64,000 bases of DNA from Frondihabitans sucicola (GTDB lineage Bacteria > Actinomycetota > Actinomycetes > Actinomycetales > Microbacteriaceae). Where the stretch lies: NCBI RefSeq assembly GCF_030296615.1, contig NZ_AP027732.1, positions 868,001 to 932,000 of the forward strand. Direction: 5' to 3'. Under the pieces are notes generated by a model. It was not told the origin of the DNA, ran no database searches, and saw only the letters and a list, made by a program, of their open reading frames with translations. Below, piece after piece: positions 16,477-26,697 of the stretch. The first letter of the stretch is position 1; every line of letters begins with the position of its first letter. A program made the position numbers and the translations under genes.

Positions 16477-17631
16477 ATGTCAGCGAGAAGTGAAGTGGAC
16501 GTGGTCATCGTCGGCGCGGGCCCGGCCGGGCTGACCGCCGCCTGTGCCCTGCGTGCCCGCGGGATCGACGTGATCGTGATCGACGCGGCTGCGGAAGGCG
16601 CGAACACGTCACGCGCGGCCGTCATCCACCCCCGCACCCTCGAAGTCCTGGAGCCTCTCGGTGTGACCGCGCCGATCGTCGAAGAAGGGGTCCGCGTGCC
16701 GGAGTTCACGGTGCGCGACGGCGGCAGGATCCTCGGTCGCCTCGATTTTCGGATCCTCCCGACGCCCTATCCGTTCACCGTCATGCTGCCCCAGTCGCGG
16801 ACCGAAGCGATCCTGACGGGACGGCTGCGAGAGCTGGGAGGCGAGGTCCACCGCGGGCTCCGCGTGACCGACGTGGCAGCGACCACGGCCGGAGCCCAGG
16901 TCGTCGCAATCGCTGACGACGGCAGCACCCGGCGGATCGACTCGACCTTCGTCATCGGGTCGGACGGCGCGAACAGCATCGTCCGTCAGAGCCAGGGGAT
17001 CGACTTCCCCGGCGCACGATACGAGCAGTCGTTCGTGCTCGCTGACGTCCTGATGGACTGGCCGCTTGCTCGCGACGAGGTGCAACTCTTCTTCTCGCCC
17101 CAGGGGCTCGTCGTCGTGGCGCCCCTGCCCGGCGGCCACCATCGAGTGGTCGCCACCGTCGAAACCGCGCCGGAGCATCCGGACCTCGCAGACATCGCGG
17201 GCCTGCTGGACGCGCGCGGGCCCGGGGCGACCACGGTGCGGGAGGTCACGTGGAGTTCTCGCTTTCGCGTCCATCACCGGCTTGCAACCGCCTATCGGGC
17301 AGGACCCGTCGTCCTCGCCGGCGATGCGGCTCACGTGCACAGCCCTGCCGGTGGTCAGGGCATGAACACCGGAATCCAGGACGCCGTCGACCTCGCCGGC
17401 ACCCTTGGCCGCGCGCTGGCGAACGATCCGGATCCTGAGGGGCTCGACGGATACGAGGGGCGTCGCCGTCCCGTCGCACGCTCGGTGGTCTCGCTGACCG
17501 ACAGGATGACGAGAGCCGCAACGGTCGAATCCGCCCCGATGCGAGCGGTCCGCAACGTGGCCGTCTCCACCGCGTTGCGAGTGCCGCAGGTGCGGCGGGC
17601 GCTCGCGCTCCGGATAGCCGAACTCAGATGA
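16477..17631 (+). CDS. FAD-dependent monooxygenase (PheA/TfdB type)
   Basis: This is a single-component aromatic or polyketide hydroxylase of the group A flavoprotein family, using NAD(P)H and O2. The GxGxxG motif is at 13-18 (GAGPAG), the DG motif at about 160-165 (GSDGAN) and the GD motif at about 282 (GDAAHVHSPAGGQGMN). At 384 residues it is a short version that lacks the C-terminal thioredoxin-like domain of larger phenol hydroxylases. It is divergent from, and probably repressed by, the adjacent TetR. The position suggests inactivation of an aromatic toxin or antibiotic, which is inference. Confidence 0.9.
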   Translation: MSARSEVDVVIVGAGPAGLTAACALRARGIDVIVIDAAAEGANTSRAAVIHPRTLEVLEPLGVTAPIVEEGVRVPEFTVRDGGRILGRLDFRILPTPYPFTVMLPQSRTEAILTGRLRELGGEVHRGLRVTDVAATTAGAQVVAIADDGSTRRIDSTFVIGSDGANSIVRQSQGIDFPGARYEQSFVLADVLMDWPLARDEVQLFFSPQGLVVVAPLPGGHHRVVATVETAPEHPDLADIAGLLDARGPGATTVREVTWSSRFRVHHRLATAYRAGPVVLAGDAAHVHSPAGGQGMNTGIQDAVDLAGTLGRALANDPDPEGLDGYEGRRRPVARSVVSLTDRMTRAATVESAPMRAVRNVAVSTALRVPQVRRALALRIAELR

Positions 17632-17849
17632 TCGGGTCGCCGACAGGCACGAACACAGAACGCTGGCGCTCGACCTCTTGACGCCGGGCGGAGGCGGTGC
17701 TGAGCTAGGAGCGGTTTGGTGTGACCTGCCGCCTGCGCCGGTTCCGGTTGGGTGAACACATCGTTTCGAACGTCGTCTCTCTCAGAGCGAGGTGTCGCTC
17801 AGCAATGCAGGCACTGATCTTTCGACACCGTCGACTCCAGGAGATCCTC

Positions 17850-18415
17850 ATGCCACTCACGATCGACGAAGCCAAGCGCTCAGCGCGAGTGCTTCGCGAA
17901 GACCTGCAGCGCAGGTCGCACGACATCAGCCACGGCCAGGCGCTCGAGATCGTCGCGCACCAGCTCGGCTACGCCGACTGGAACACGGCAGCCAGCCGGC
18001 TCGACTCGCAACAGCACCTCGACTCGCAGCACCGACTCGACTCGCAACGGCCACCGGACTGGGGCAGCCCGGTGCCCGTGATCCGGATCCAGGACCACGC
18101 CACGGCCTACGACTTCTACGTCGAGTACCTGGGGTTCGCGGTGCAGTGGGAGCACCGTTTCGAGCCCGAGCTGCCGCTCTACGCTCGCCTCGCCCGGTCC
18201 GGCGTCGTCATCGACCTGTCGGAGCACTACGGTGACGGCACGCCGGGCAGCGCCGTGTGGATTCCCGTGCGCGACGTCGAAGCGCTGCACGTCGAACTCA
18301 TCGGCAAGCGCAACGCCCACTCGCGGCCCGGCGTCGATCGCTCTGCGCCGGGGGTCCGACCCTGACGGTGATCGACCCCTTCTCCAATCGGCTCCATTTC
18401 TGCCAGCCCGGGTGA
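17850..18415 (+). CDS. Glyoxalase-superfamily protein with N-terminal helical domain (frameshift)
   Basis: Residues 1-50 match the short helical domain (TIDEAKRSARVLREDL...ALEIVAHQLGYADWNTAA) often fused to glyoxalase-like proteins. A vicinal-oxygen-chelate domain of the glyoxalase/bleomycin-resistance type follows. Between them is a short repeat, DSQQHLDSQHRLDSQ, encoded by an imperfect repeat of about 18 bases. The frame breaks near 18350 in a run of five G where six are needed. One added base gives APGGPTLTVIDPFSNRLHF and a normal end at the TGA at 18413-18415. The ATG start is preceded by GGAG at a good distance. Confidence 0.8.
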
Positions 18416-18503
18416 TCGAGCCTCTCGAGCGCGGCCAGTCGACCCCCGACAACCGCCGGCGCTTCGGATGAGATCGATCACACCGAGCCGGAGGAGTGCC
18501 TGA

Positions 18504-19541
18504 CTACTGAGCGGAGGCGGGCGGCGGTGCGGTGCTGGCCCGGACGATCAGCCGGGGCTCGATGGTCATCGGGGCCGGCTCAGCCGTCGGATCGGTGATG
18601 AGCCGCAGCAGGTGCTGAACGGCCAGGGCGCCGATCTCGGCGAACGGCTGGTCGACGGTCGTCAACGAGGGGGAGCAGTACTCGGCCAGCGCGATGTTGT
18701 CGGTGCCGACCACGGAGACCTCGTCGGGGATCCGTCGCCCGAGTTCGTGAAGGGCGCGGATCACGCCGAAAGCCATCTCGTCGCTGGAGACGAACACGGC
18801 GGTCACCTCGGGGATCCGCCCGAGGATCAGGCCGTTCCGGTACCCCGACTCGGGCGACCAGTCTCCGTGGAGCTCGGGCGGAGCTTCCGCGCCGGCCTCG
18901 TCGAGAGCGGCCCGCCAGCCCCTGGATCGCCCTGCGGCGTCGCTCCAGAGGGCCGGCCCGGACACGTGCCACACGGTCCGGTGCCCGAGGGAGAGGAGGT
19001 GTTCGGTCGCCAGCCGCGCGGCCCGCTCCTGGTCGACGGCGACGACCTCGGTGGAGGAGGTCCGCGAGCCGTCGATCGTCACCGTGGGGATGGCCCGCGT
19101 CAGCTCGCGGATGGTCTCGGTCGCCTGGATCAGCGGGATCGCGAGGACGATGCCTTCGACCCCCTCGTCGGCGAGCTGCAGGAGGGCGCGTTCGACGGCC
19201 GGGGCGTCGAGCGATGCGGTGGTGGCGGTCCGGACCGAGTAGCCAGCCTTCCTGGCCGACCCTTCGATGCCGAACGTCACGGCGGTTCGCGAGAAGAAGC
19301 TGGTCTTCAGGTTCACGATGCCGAGGATCCGGCTCCGCCCCGATTTCAGCGCACGGGCGGCGTTGTTGCGCCGGTAGCCGAGCTCTTCGACGGCGGCGAG
19401 CACTTTCGCCCTGGTCGCGGGCTGGACGTTCGGATGATTGCTGAGCGCCCTCGAGACGGTCTGCGGCGACACTCCCGCGCGGCGCGCCACGTCGGTCATG
19501 GCGGGAAGACGCTCGACGCCTGCCACTGGGCGAACGGCCAC
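18504..19541 (-). CDS. LacI-family transcriptional regulator
   Basis: This sugar-responsive repressor has an N-terminal LacI helix-turn-helix (TDVARRAGVSPQTVSRAL) with the hinge helix NNAARALKSGRS, followed by a periplasmic-binding-protein-like effector domain. The likely start is the GTG with GATGGAG five bases upstream, giving 345 residues; the ATG 14 codons later is possible. It is divergent from the large surface protein, so it probably controls that gene. An inverted repeat ACCGA/TCGGT lies at 19577-19593 in the gap, but its support is weak. It is the first gene of the mannan locus. Confidence 0.88.
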   Translation of the reverse strand: MAVRPVAGVERLPAMTDVARRAGVSPQTVSRALSNHPNVQPATRAKVLAAVEELGYRRNNAARALKSGRSRILGIVNLKTSFFSRTAVTFGIEGSARKAGYSVRTATTASLDAPAVERALLQLADEGVEGIVLAIPLIQATETIRELTRAIPTVTIDGSRTSSTEVVAVDQERAARLATEHLLSLGHRTVWHVSGPALWSDAAGRSRGWRAALDEAGAEAPPELHGDWSPESGYRNGLILGRIPEVTAVFVSSDEMAFGVIRALHELGRRIPDEVSVVGTDNIALAEYCSPSLTTVDQPFAEIGALAVQHLLRLITDPTAEPAPMTIEPRLIVRASTAPPPASAQ

Positions 19542-19735
19542 GGCCGCTCCATCTTCTTGTCGCACCCGTGAATGATACCGAAAACATCTCGGTTTCCCCG
19601 AGCGCAGTCTTTCAGGATCAGGCCACACCTCGAATGCGACTTAATTGCGCCGGGGTGATTGTTATCGATGCCAAAGTGGTTACGATGGGTCCATTCTCTC
19701 GAGCTCCTTCCCCGACGACGCCGTTAGGTCCTCCG

Positions 19736-22596
19736 ATGCTTCTCACGGAAACACCCCCTCCCGTCCTTTCGCCAAGCACCTCGGATGGACGGCTCGACTG
19801 AGCGTGGGCGTCCTGGTGGTCGCCGCGGCGACGGCGAGCGGGGCGGTCCCCGCCCTCGCCGCCCCCGAGGCCGGCGGCACCCCGATCACGCCGGCGCAGT
19901 ACTCGCTGATCGGCGCCGACTCCCAGTCGCCTGCGTATCCGGCTCCGCCCGCCCTCGACGGGACCGCGGCGGGGGCCTTCGACGACGACTACGGCTCCCA
20001 GTGGACCGTCGCCTACACGGTGCAGAACGGAGTCGGCGTCGCCGAACCCATGCCGCACTGGATCACCTTCGACGTCGGTGGCAGCTTCACCCTCACCGGC
20101 CTCGACTACTCCGTCAAGGACCAGTCGAACGGCCCGGTGAAAGACTTCTCGGTGTTCGCCACGAACGACGAGTCCATCGCGACGAACCCGAAGGCCGACT
20201 GGGGCGCGGCGGTCGCCACGGGGTCGTTCGTGCAGCCGACCAGCAACACGCAGGTGCAGACGGCTCTGTTCGGCAGCCCGGTGAAGGCCCGCTACGTGAA
20301 GTTCGAGGCCGACAGCGCCGTCAACGGCAGCGACAACGCCTCCGCCTCCGAGCTGCGGGTGCTGGCCACCGGCGACACGACTCCCGCGCCCGTCACGACT
20401 CCGCCGCCGGCCGACGACCCCGTCTCGGTGGGTTCGCTGGGGACCTGGTCCAACCCCGACGACACGCCCGCGAGCCTGTTCACCGACAAAGACGGCACCT
20501 TCCACTACGAGCAGGCCGACGCCCTCTACGGCGCGACGGACCCTCGCCACTGGACCTTCTACACCGGCACCACGCTGGACGACGCGAAGCCCGCCACGGC
20601 GATCGACGACGCGGTCGATCCGGCTGATCCGGCCGACAAGAACAGCGACACCACCTCTCGGTGCAACAACAGCCCGACCGGCCTGACGTCGACGTTCGCC
20701 CCCGCGGGGTCCAACTACGCGCAGCGGAACTACTGCGACCTGACGCAGATGTGGGTCGATCCCGACACCGGCGACTGGTACGGGTTGGTGCACAACGAGT
20801 TCACGCCGCAGCCCTTCGGCGACGGCCTTCACTACGACGCCATCGACTACGCGGTCTCCACCGACCAGGGCAAGACGTGGAAGATCAAGAACCAGGTCGT
20901 CACGACGCCCTATTCGACCGAGCGAGGCGACACCGCGACCTTCCCGCAGCAGACCTACGACTACGGAGACGGCGACCCGAGGCTCTACGTCGACGCGGCA
21001 TCCGGGTACTTCTACATGTTCTACGGCTCGCGGATCGTCGACAAGACGGGAAGCTGGAAGGCGTTCTACGAGCACGTCGCCCGCGCGCCGATCGCCGACA
21101 AGATGGCCGCAGGATCGTGGCAGAAGTGGTACGGCGGCGCGTGGTCCCAGCCCGGCCTGAAGGGGTTGGAGAGCAACATCGTGCCGACGAGCTCCGCCGA
21201 CAGCACCGGTTACACCGCTCCGGCGGACGAGTACGACCCCGCCAACGCGGGAACGGCGGCGCAGCAGATCGCGGCCGGGACGATGCCGGCCACGTCACCG
21301 CTGTTCGTGATGGACGTCACCTACAACGCCTACCTGGGCCTCTACATCGGCGAAGCGCAGAACCCCGACCAGAGCGGCGACGCGCCGCAGGAGTACTACG
21401 CCACCGACAACCTCGCGACCCAGAAGTGGCACCTCCTCGGCGACACGGGCTCGTATCACACCGCCTCCTGGTACCGGTGGTTCCTCGATCCGGCCAACGC
21501 CACGAGCACGAGCATCGTCGGCAAGACGTTCCGCTCGTACTGCTCCTTCGGCTGCTCCAACGGGTCCGACTCCGAGTACGCCAACATCACGATCGGTTCG
21601 TCCTCGCCTGCCGCACCCGTCGACACGCGCAAGACGTACACGATCGGCAGCGCGGCGGGCCAGCTCCTCTCCCAGGTCGCCGGCACGTCGAGCACCACGT
21701 CGGCCGCGGGCGTCGACTCGTCACTGACCGCCTGGACGTTCTCGGCAACGGGGGACGGCGCCTACACGATCGCGAACGCGTCGACGGGTCAGCTGCTGGG
21801 AGTGAACTCGACCTCCACGACCAGTCGAGCGTGGGGAACCGCGCCGACGGCGACCACGTCGGCCAAGGCGACGGTCGGACAACAGTGGTTCGTCGTTCCG
21901 AACACCTCCCCCGAGACGGGGAAGGCCACCGGTTCCCTGCGCCTCGTCAACCGCTACAGCGGATTGGTCCTGGGCCTGTCCGGCGGGTCCGAGCCGAGCG
22001 CCCAGACGACGCCGGCGCGCACCTGGGACCACACCGTCGCCCGCTCGGTCGCCGGCCTGCCCACCGTCGCGGAGCAGACGCTCAGCCTCACGGCCGTCAC
22101 GGTCCCCGCTCCTCCGGCGCTGGCCGTGACCGCTCCCGCGAACGGCTCCCACGTGGCGTCGAGGACGGTGACGTTCACCGGAACCGGTGCGCCCGGGCAA
22201 GCGGTCACGATCCTCGATTCCTCTGGTCGGCGGATCCTGCAGGTCGTCCCCGCCGCCGACGGAATCTGGACCGGCACGCACACCTTCGGCGCGAAGGATC
22301 CCGCTGTCGAGAAGCTCACGATCGGTCAGCCCGGTGCCGGTGCCTCGGGAGCTGCCCGAGCCCTCACCATCACCCTGCCCGCGGTCACCGCGACGGCACC
22401 GGTGGGCACGCCGCCCGCGGGCGGTGCGCCGTCGGACTCGGCCACGGGAGTGACCGCGACGGCCTCCGACGGCTCTGACGGATCCCTGGCGTTCACGGGG
22501 TCGAACGCGGCGCTCGCGGCGGCGGTGGGCGGTCTGCTCCTGGCCATCGGCGGCACGTTCGCGTTCGTTGCGCGACGTCGTCGCCTCGAGGGCTAG
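19736..22596 (+). CDS. LAFTG cell-wall-anchored surface protein: discoidin-like, propeller, ricin-type lectin and Ig-like regions
   Basis: This secreted, wall-anchored protein is likely to act on or bind an extracellular polysaccharide. After a signal peptide (hydrophobic core VGVLVVAAATASGAVPALA) come a discoidin-like beta domain and a long aromatic-rich region with repeated Asp-box-like pieces (STDQGKTWKI, WVDPDTGDWYG), suggesting a beta-propeller. Next are a ricin-B-like domain (TIGSAAGQLLSQVAG) and an Ig-like domain. A Gly/Pro linker then leads to the sorting signal LAFTG (22486-22500), a membrane helix and RRRR. LAxTG is the class E sortase form. The ATG used here has the right N-terminus only if one C is added to the run near 19750. 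The in-frame alternatives are a TTG at 19645 or a GTG at 19804. I do not recognise a catalytic family in the propeller. Confidence 0.8.
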
Positions 22597-22645
22597 AGCG
22601 TGTCTCTCGTGTCACCGCGGGCCGTGTGAGAGACGCGCCCTAGCC
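22591..22645. terminator. Convergent terminator hairpin overlapping both stop codons
   Basis: GGCTAG-A-GCGTGTCTCTC pairs with GAGAGACGCGC-C-CTAGCC, leaving only an A/C mismatch and one G·T pair. The stem contains the TAG stops of the surface protein and of the GH26 gene on opposite strands. The right arm (22626-22645) recurs almost exactly at 48751-48770. Confidence 0.7.
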
Positions 22646-23608
22646 GAGGGCGGGGGCCGACGGGTAGTCGCCGCGACTGGCGACGCGGGGCGCCGCGAAC
22701 AGGCGACGGACCTCGTCGGCCTCGTTCTCTTTCGTGAGGAAGTCGGTCCAGGTCATGAACCAGGCCCACTCCGGCTGCGATTCCAGGATCTCGGGCGTCG
22801 GCAGGATCCCCGCCTCACCGAGAGCGATCGGTCGGCCCTCCGCCAGCTGAGCGAGCTGGTCGTGATGCGACTGGCGGTAGTCGTTGGCGTACACGTCGGC
22901 TGCCAGCACATCGACGACGTCGTGCCCCGGGTAGAAGCCCGCGTAGGCGGCGGCGTCACCGCGCGGCGCGTTGGTGTTCCAGACCCAGACGAGATTGTCG
23001 AGGTCGTGGTGATCGACGAGTCGGGAGTACAGCTGCCGATAGAGGGCGGCGTATCCGTCGGCCCCTTCGCGACCTCCCCACCAGAACCAGCTCCCGTTCA
23101 TTTCGTGGTAAGGCCGCCAGAGGACCGGGATCCCGGCGTCGCGCAGCTGGCCGAGGAAGCCGGCGATCACGTCGACCTGGCGAACCCAGCGCGAGTGCGT
23201 CTCGGTCCCTTCGGTCAGGAGATCGCGCCAGTCGGCCTCGGGCAGCATCCCGTCGCAGATGCTCCCGAGGAAGGTGACGGGTTCGTCTTCGGTCGGCCGC
23301 ACGGCATGCCACATGAGGGTGATGATCGATCCGGAATCGTGCTGCCGCTTCGCTTCATCGATGACGGCCTGCCGGTACATCACGCCGTCCATGTCGCCGT
23401 CCTCGGAGAATCCGAAGTCCTGGCCCCAGACGGCCGGCGCTCGCCCCGTCAGCTCTTCCGCCTGCTCGCTGTAGTGGGAGAGTTCGCGCGGAGTGTTGTG
23501 CTGACCGGACAGCGTCAGGTGCCCGGAGACGCCCTGAAGGGTTCGGAGCAGTGCCCGGGCTTCCGCCGTTGCACGCGGGTTGACGGGTTCGATGTCGACG
23601 TTGATCAT
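22640..23608 (-). CDS. GH26 endo-beta-1,4-mannanase, cytoplasmic
   Basis: This glycoside hydrolase family 26 enzyme cleaves beta-mannan or imported manno-oligosaccharides. The clan GH-A catalytic residues are visible: acid/base E169 in WRPYHEMNGSWFWWG and nucleophile E265 in ALGEAG. At 322 residues it is a bare catalytic domain with no signal peptide or carbohydrate-binding module, so it should work inside the cell on oligosaccharides brought in by the ABC importer. GAAAGA precedes the ATG. It follows the ROK gene by 37 bases on the same strand, so the two are probably one transcript. Confidence 0.92.
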   Translation of the reverse strand: MINVDIEPVNPRATAEARALLRTLQGVSGHLTLSGQHNTPRELSHYSEQAEELTGRAPAVWGQDFGFSEDGDMDGVMYRQAVIDEAKRQHDSGSIITLMWHAVRPTEDEPVTFLGSICDGMLPEADWRDLLTEGTETHSRWVRQVDVIAGFLGQLRDAGIPVLWRPYHEMNGSWFWWGGREGADGYAALYRQLYSRLVDHHDLDNLVWVWNTNAPRGDAAAYAGFYPGHDVVDVLAADVYANDYRQSHHDQLAQLAEGRPIALGEAGILPTPEILESQPEWAWFMTWTDFLTKENEADEVRRLFAAPRVASRGDYPSAPALG

Positions 23609-23645
23609 CAGGTTCTTTCTCGTGGAGTGGTGCCCGGAGCTCAGC

Positions 23646-24871
23646 TCAGCTCCGCGGGGCGAGGGACTGCTGGAGGACGAGGGCGGACGCGCCGAGGGCG
23701 GCGGCGTCGCGCGGGTTGGACGAGAACCGCACCTCGACGCCGTGGATCGCCCTGGCGAAGGTGCGCGTGGCGAGGTGCTTCCGGATGGCGTCGACGTACA
23801 GGGCGCCCGCGATGGCGAACCCCGGACCGGCGAGGACGATGAGGTCGAGGTCGGTGAGGTTGACCAGGCCGAGCGCCCCGGCGGCCACGTACCGGGCCGA
23901 CTCCTGGATCAGCTCGAGCGCCTCGGGCTCGCGCCGCACGGCCCGCCTGGCGATCTCGTCGAAGGCGCGCATGATCCCGGTCCGGGTCGCGAGGGCCGCT
24001 CGGGGATCGTCGACGTACTCGGCCAGGAGACCTCGCTCGCCCGCCGAGGCGACGACCGCGGCGGGTGCGGCGAGCATCTCGAGGCAGCCCCGGTTGCCGC
24101 AGTAGCAGAGCGGGCCGTTGACGTCGAGGGAGACGTGCCCGATCTCGCCGGCGTTCGACGCGGAACCGCGGAACGCGCTGCCGTTGATGACGATCCCCGC
24201 CCCGATGCCGGCACCCATGTACAGGCACGCGAACGACAGCGGTGCGTCGACACGGCCGCCCCAGAACTCTCCGACCGCAGCGGCCGTGGCGTCGTTGTCG
24301 ACGACCACGGGAAGACCGGTCAGCTCGGCCAGCTCGTCGCGAAGCGGGTAGGTGGCCCAGGCGTCGAAGGGCGGGGAGGCGGCGATGATCCCCGCGGGGT
24401 AGTCGAGAGGGCCTGCGGCGGCGATGCCGATCCCGACGACGGCGGAGCGGATCAGGCCGAGGGACAGGATCAGCGTGTCGATCTCACTCGCGATGCGCTG
24501 GACGACGAGGTCGGGAGGGCTGTCGGCCGTCCCCTCGCAGCGGACCCGGCCGATCATGCCGCCGGCCATGTTCGTCACCACGAAGACCATCGACTCCGGC
24601 CCGAGGTGGACGCCGATGGCGCACCGCGCGCTCGGCGTGATCTCGAGAAGCGTTCGGCGTTTGCCGCCGGTCGAGAGCGCGGTGCCGACCTCGCGGACGA
24701 GGCCGTCGTTGATGAGGGCGCGCACGATGAGGAGACCGACGCCTGCGTGAGCGCCGCCGCTTCGGCGATCTCCACGCGACTGACCGGACCGGACGACCGG
24801 ATGACGTCGAGCACTCGCCCGTGACTCAGGGGCGGCGGAGTGGCTCCGCCTGCTCGCTGGGTCGTCGTCAT
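23646..24871 (-). CDS. ROK-family transcriptional repressor (frameshift)
   Basis: An N-terminal winged helix (LSHGRVLDVIRSSGPVSRVE) is followed by a ROK sugar-kinase-like domain with the zinc site CYCGNRGCLE and the DNDATAAAVGE motif. The frame is broken near 24735 inside the DNA-binding domain. One added base turns LTQASVS|SSCAP into LTQASVSLIVRALINDGLV, the usual ROK sequence, for about 408 residues. It is divergent from the ABC importer operon with a clear inverted repeat between them, and is co-oriented with the GH26 gene. It is therefore the probable local repressor, released by a mannose-containing sugar. Confidence 0.87.
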
Positions 24872-24940
24872 GGTGTCCTCTCGGGGTGCGCCGATTCATC
24901 TTGACATCGATTCGGGGATGGGCAACACTCTAACCCAATG

Positions 24941-24961
24941 ACTTAGTTAAATCATCTAAGT
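24941..24961. promoter_or_regulatory. ROK operator upstream of the importer operon
   Basis: ACTTAG and CTAAGT form a 6-bp inverted repeat around the AT-rich spacer TTAAATCAT, in an otherwise GC-rich region. It is about 50 bases upstream of the binding-protein start and 70 bases upstream of the repressor start, able to serve both directions. Confidence 0.65.
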
Positions 24962-25010
24962 GATGATTCCACTGCACGAGACCCGCGACGATGCGGGAAG
25001 GAAAGGGTCG

Positions 25011-26696
25011 ATGATGATCTCAAGAAAGCGCGGTGTCCTGGCCGCCCTCGCCGGAGCAGCCGCTCTGGCGGTCGCCCTCACCGGGTGCACGTCGTCCGCC
25101 AGCACGACGAACTCGGCGTCCGGTCCGACGCTCGCCGTCTACAACGGCGCGAGCGGCGCCTTCGTCAAGAACTTCAATCCGCTCTCGCCGACGGTCCTGT
25201 CCAACATCCAGGGCCTGATCTACGAGCCGATGTTCTTCTACAACAACCTGGCCTCCCTGGCCACCAAGCCCAAGCCGCTCCTCGGCCAGAGCTTCTCGTT
25301 CAACGCCGACGGAACCGTCCTCTCCGTGACGCTCAAGAGCGGCGTCACCTGGAGCGACGGCAAGCCCTTCACGGCCAGCGACGTCGCCTTCACGATGAAC
25401 CTCATCCGGACGACGCCCGCGCTCAACACGAGCGGAAACACCCCGGTGGCGAAGGTCGTCGACCCCACCCACGTCACCCTGACGTTCGCGCACCCGTCGT
25501 TCACGAGCGCGCCGACGATCCTCGGCACGACGTACATCGTCCCGGAGCACATCTGGAAGTCGGTCAAGGAGCCGGCGACCTACATCAACTCGTCGCCGGT
25601 CGGCACCGGTCCGATGGAGATGAGCAGCTTCACCAACCAGTCCTACCTGCTCAAGAAGAACCCCGACTTCCGCGACGCGAAGAAGCTCGAGGTGGGTGGC
25701 CTGCGGGTCTACTCGCTCTCCGGCAACGAGGCGGCGACCAACAAACTGCTGGCGAAGCAGCTCGACTGGGCCGGCATCTTCGTTCCCGACGTCAAGAAGG
25801 TCCTCGACAAGCCGAACCTCGGCTACACGTTCTACGGTGACCAACAGGTCGTCCTCAACACCTGTTCGAACACGGCGCTCGGCTGCACCGGGCCGCAGAC
25901 CGACCCCGTCGTCCGCCAGGCGATGGCCGCCGCAATCGACCGCAACCAGGTCAACAAGCTGGCCTACTACGGCAACGCGGTGCCGATCTCGGCGACCTTC
26001 GGCCTGCCGAAGCGCGACAAGGCGTTCATCGCTCCCGAGTACGCGTCCACCGAGCCCATGAGCGCGAACACCGCCAAGGCGGAGTCGCTTCTCGAGGGCG
26101 CAGGCTGGGTCAAGGGATCGGACGGCATCTACGCGAAGAACGGCCAGAAGCTCTCGATGAACGTCCTCGTCACGAGCGGCTACACCGACTACATCGCAGC
26201 CCTGCAGGCGATCACCCAGCAGTTCAAGCAGGCCGGCATCGAGATCCAGGTGCAGCAGGTCGCGAACCAGGAGAACAACTCGGCCGCGGGCCTCGGCAAG
26301 TTCCAGCTGCAGATCAACGGCATCTTCCAGGGGCCGGCGCCCGACCCGTACTACGTCTACGACAAGTACTTCGGCAGCGAGAACACCTCGGCCGTCGGCA
26401 AGTCGGGCAACCCGTACGCCAACGTCTCGCGCTTCTCGAACAAGACCGTCGACGCGGCGCTCGCGACGGCCGCCGGCACCCAGGACCAGGCGGTGAAGGC
26501 CAAGGCCTACGCGACGATCCAGGGGATCATCACGAAAGACCTGCCCTACATCCCGATCATCGACAACCGGAACTTCGCGGAGTACAGCACCACCCAGGTC
26601 ACGGGCTTCCCGACGACGAGCAACCTCTACGCCCAGCCCGCACCCAATGTGGCGCCCGACAACGAAGTGGTTCTGCTCAACCTCAAGAAGAAGTGA
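25011..26696 (+). CDS. ABC importer substrate-binding lipoprotein (SBP_bac_5 family)
   Basis: This extracytoplasmic binding lipoprotein is of the Dpp/Opp cluster. The signal peptide ends in the lipobox LTGC with Cys26, the lipid attachment site. The mature protein shows the family features: an N-terminal domain with LSVTLKSGVTWSDGKPFTA and a C-terminal lobe with FQGPAPDPYYVYDKYF. Although the family is named for peptides, members next to GH26/GH2 genes bind oligosaccharides, and that is the inferred role here (beta-manno-oligosaccharides). The start has GGAAAGGG upstream; an adjacent ATG three bases on is also possible, and an earlier in-frame ATG lies in the operator. Confidence 0.92.
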   Translation: MMISRKRGVLAALAGAAALAVALTGCTSSASTTNSASGPTLAVYNGASGAFVKNFNPLSPTVLSNIQGLIYEPMFFYNNLASLATKPKPLLGQSFSFNADGTVLSVTLKSGVTWSDGKPFTASDVAFTMNLIRTTPALNTSGNTPVAKVVDPTHVTLTFAHPSFTSAPTILGTTYIVPEHIWKSVKEPATYINSSPVGTGPMEMSSFTNQSYLLKKNPDFRDAKKLEVGGLRVYSLSGNEAATNKLLAKQLDWAGIFVPDVKKVLDKPNLGYTFYGDQQVVLNTCSNTALGCTGPQTDPVVRQAMAAAIDRNQVNKLAYYGNAVPISATFGLPKRDKAFIAPEYASTEPMSANTAKAESLLEGAGWVKGSDGIYAKNGQKLSMNVLVTSGYTDYIAALQAITQQFKQAGIEIQVQQVANQENNSAAGLGKFQLQINGIFQGPAPDPYYVYDKYFGSENTSAVGKSGNPYANVSRFSNKTVDAALATAAGTQDQAVKAKAYATIQGIITKDLPYIPIIDNRNFAEYSTTQVTGFPTTSNLYAQPAPNVAPDNEVVLLNLKKK

Positions 26697-26697
26697 C

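Noticed and set aside
19618..21075. Long minus-strand frame opposite the surface protein
   Set aside because: Antisense shadow with Val/Arg/Gly-rich translation; the + strand has the signal peptide, lectin domain and sorting signal.
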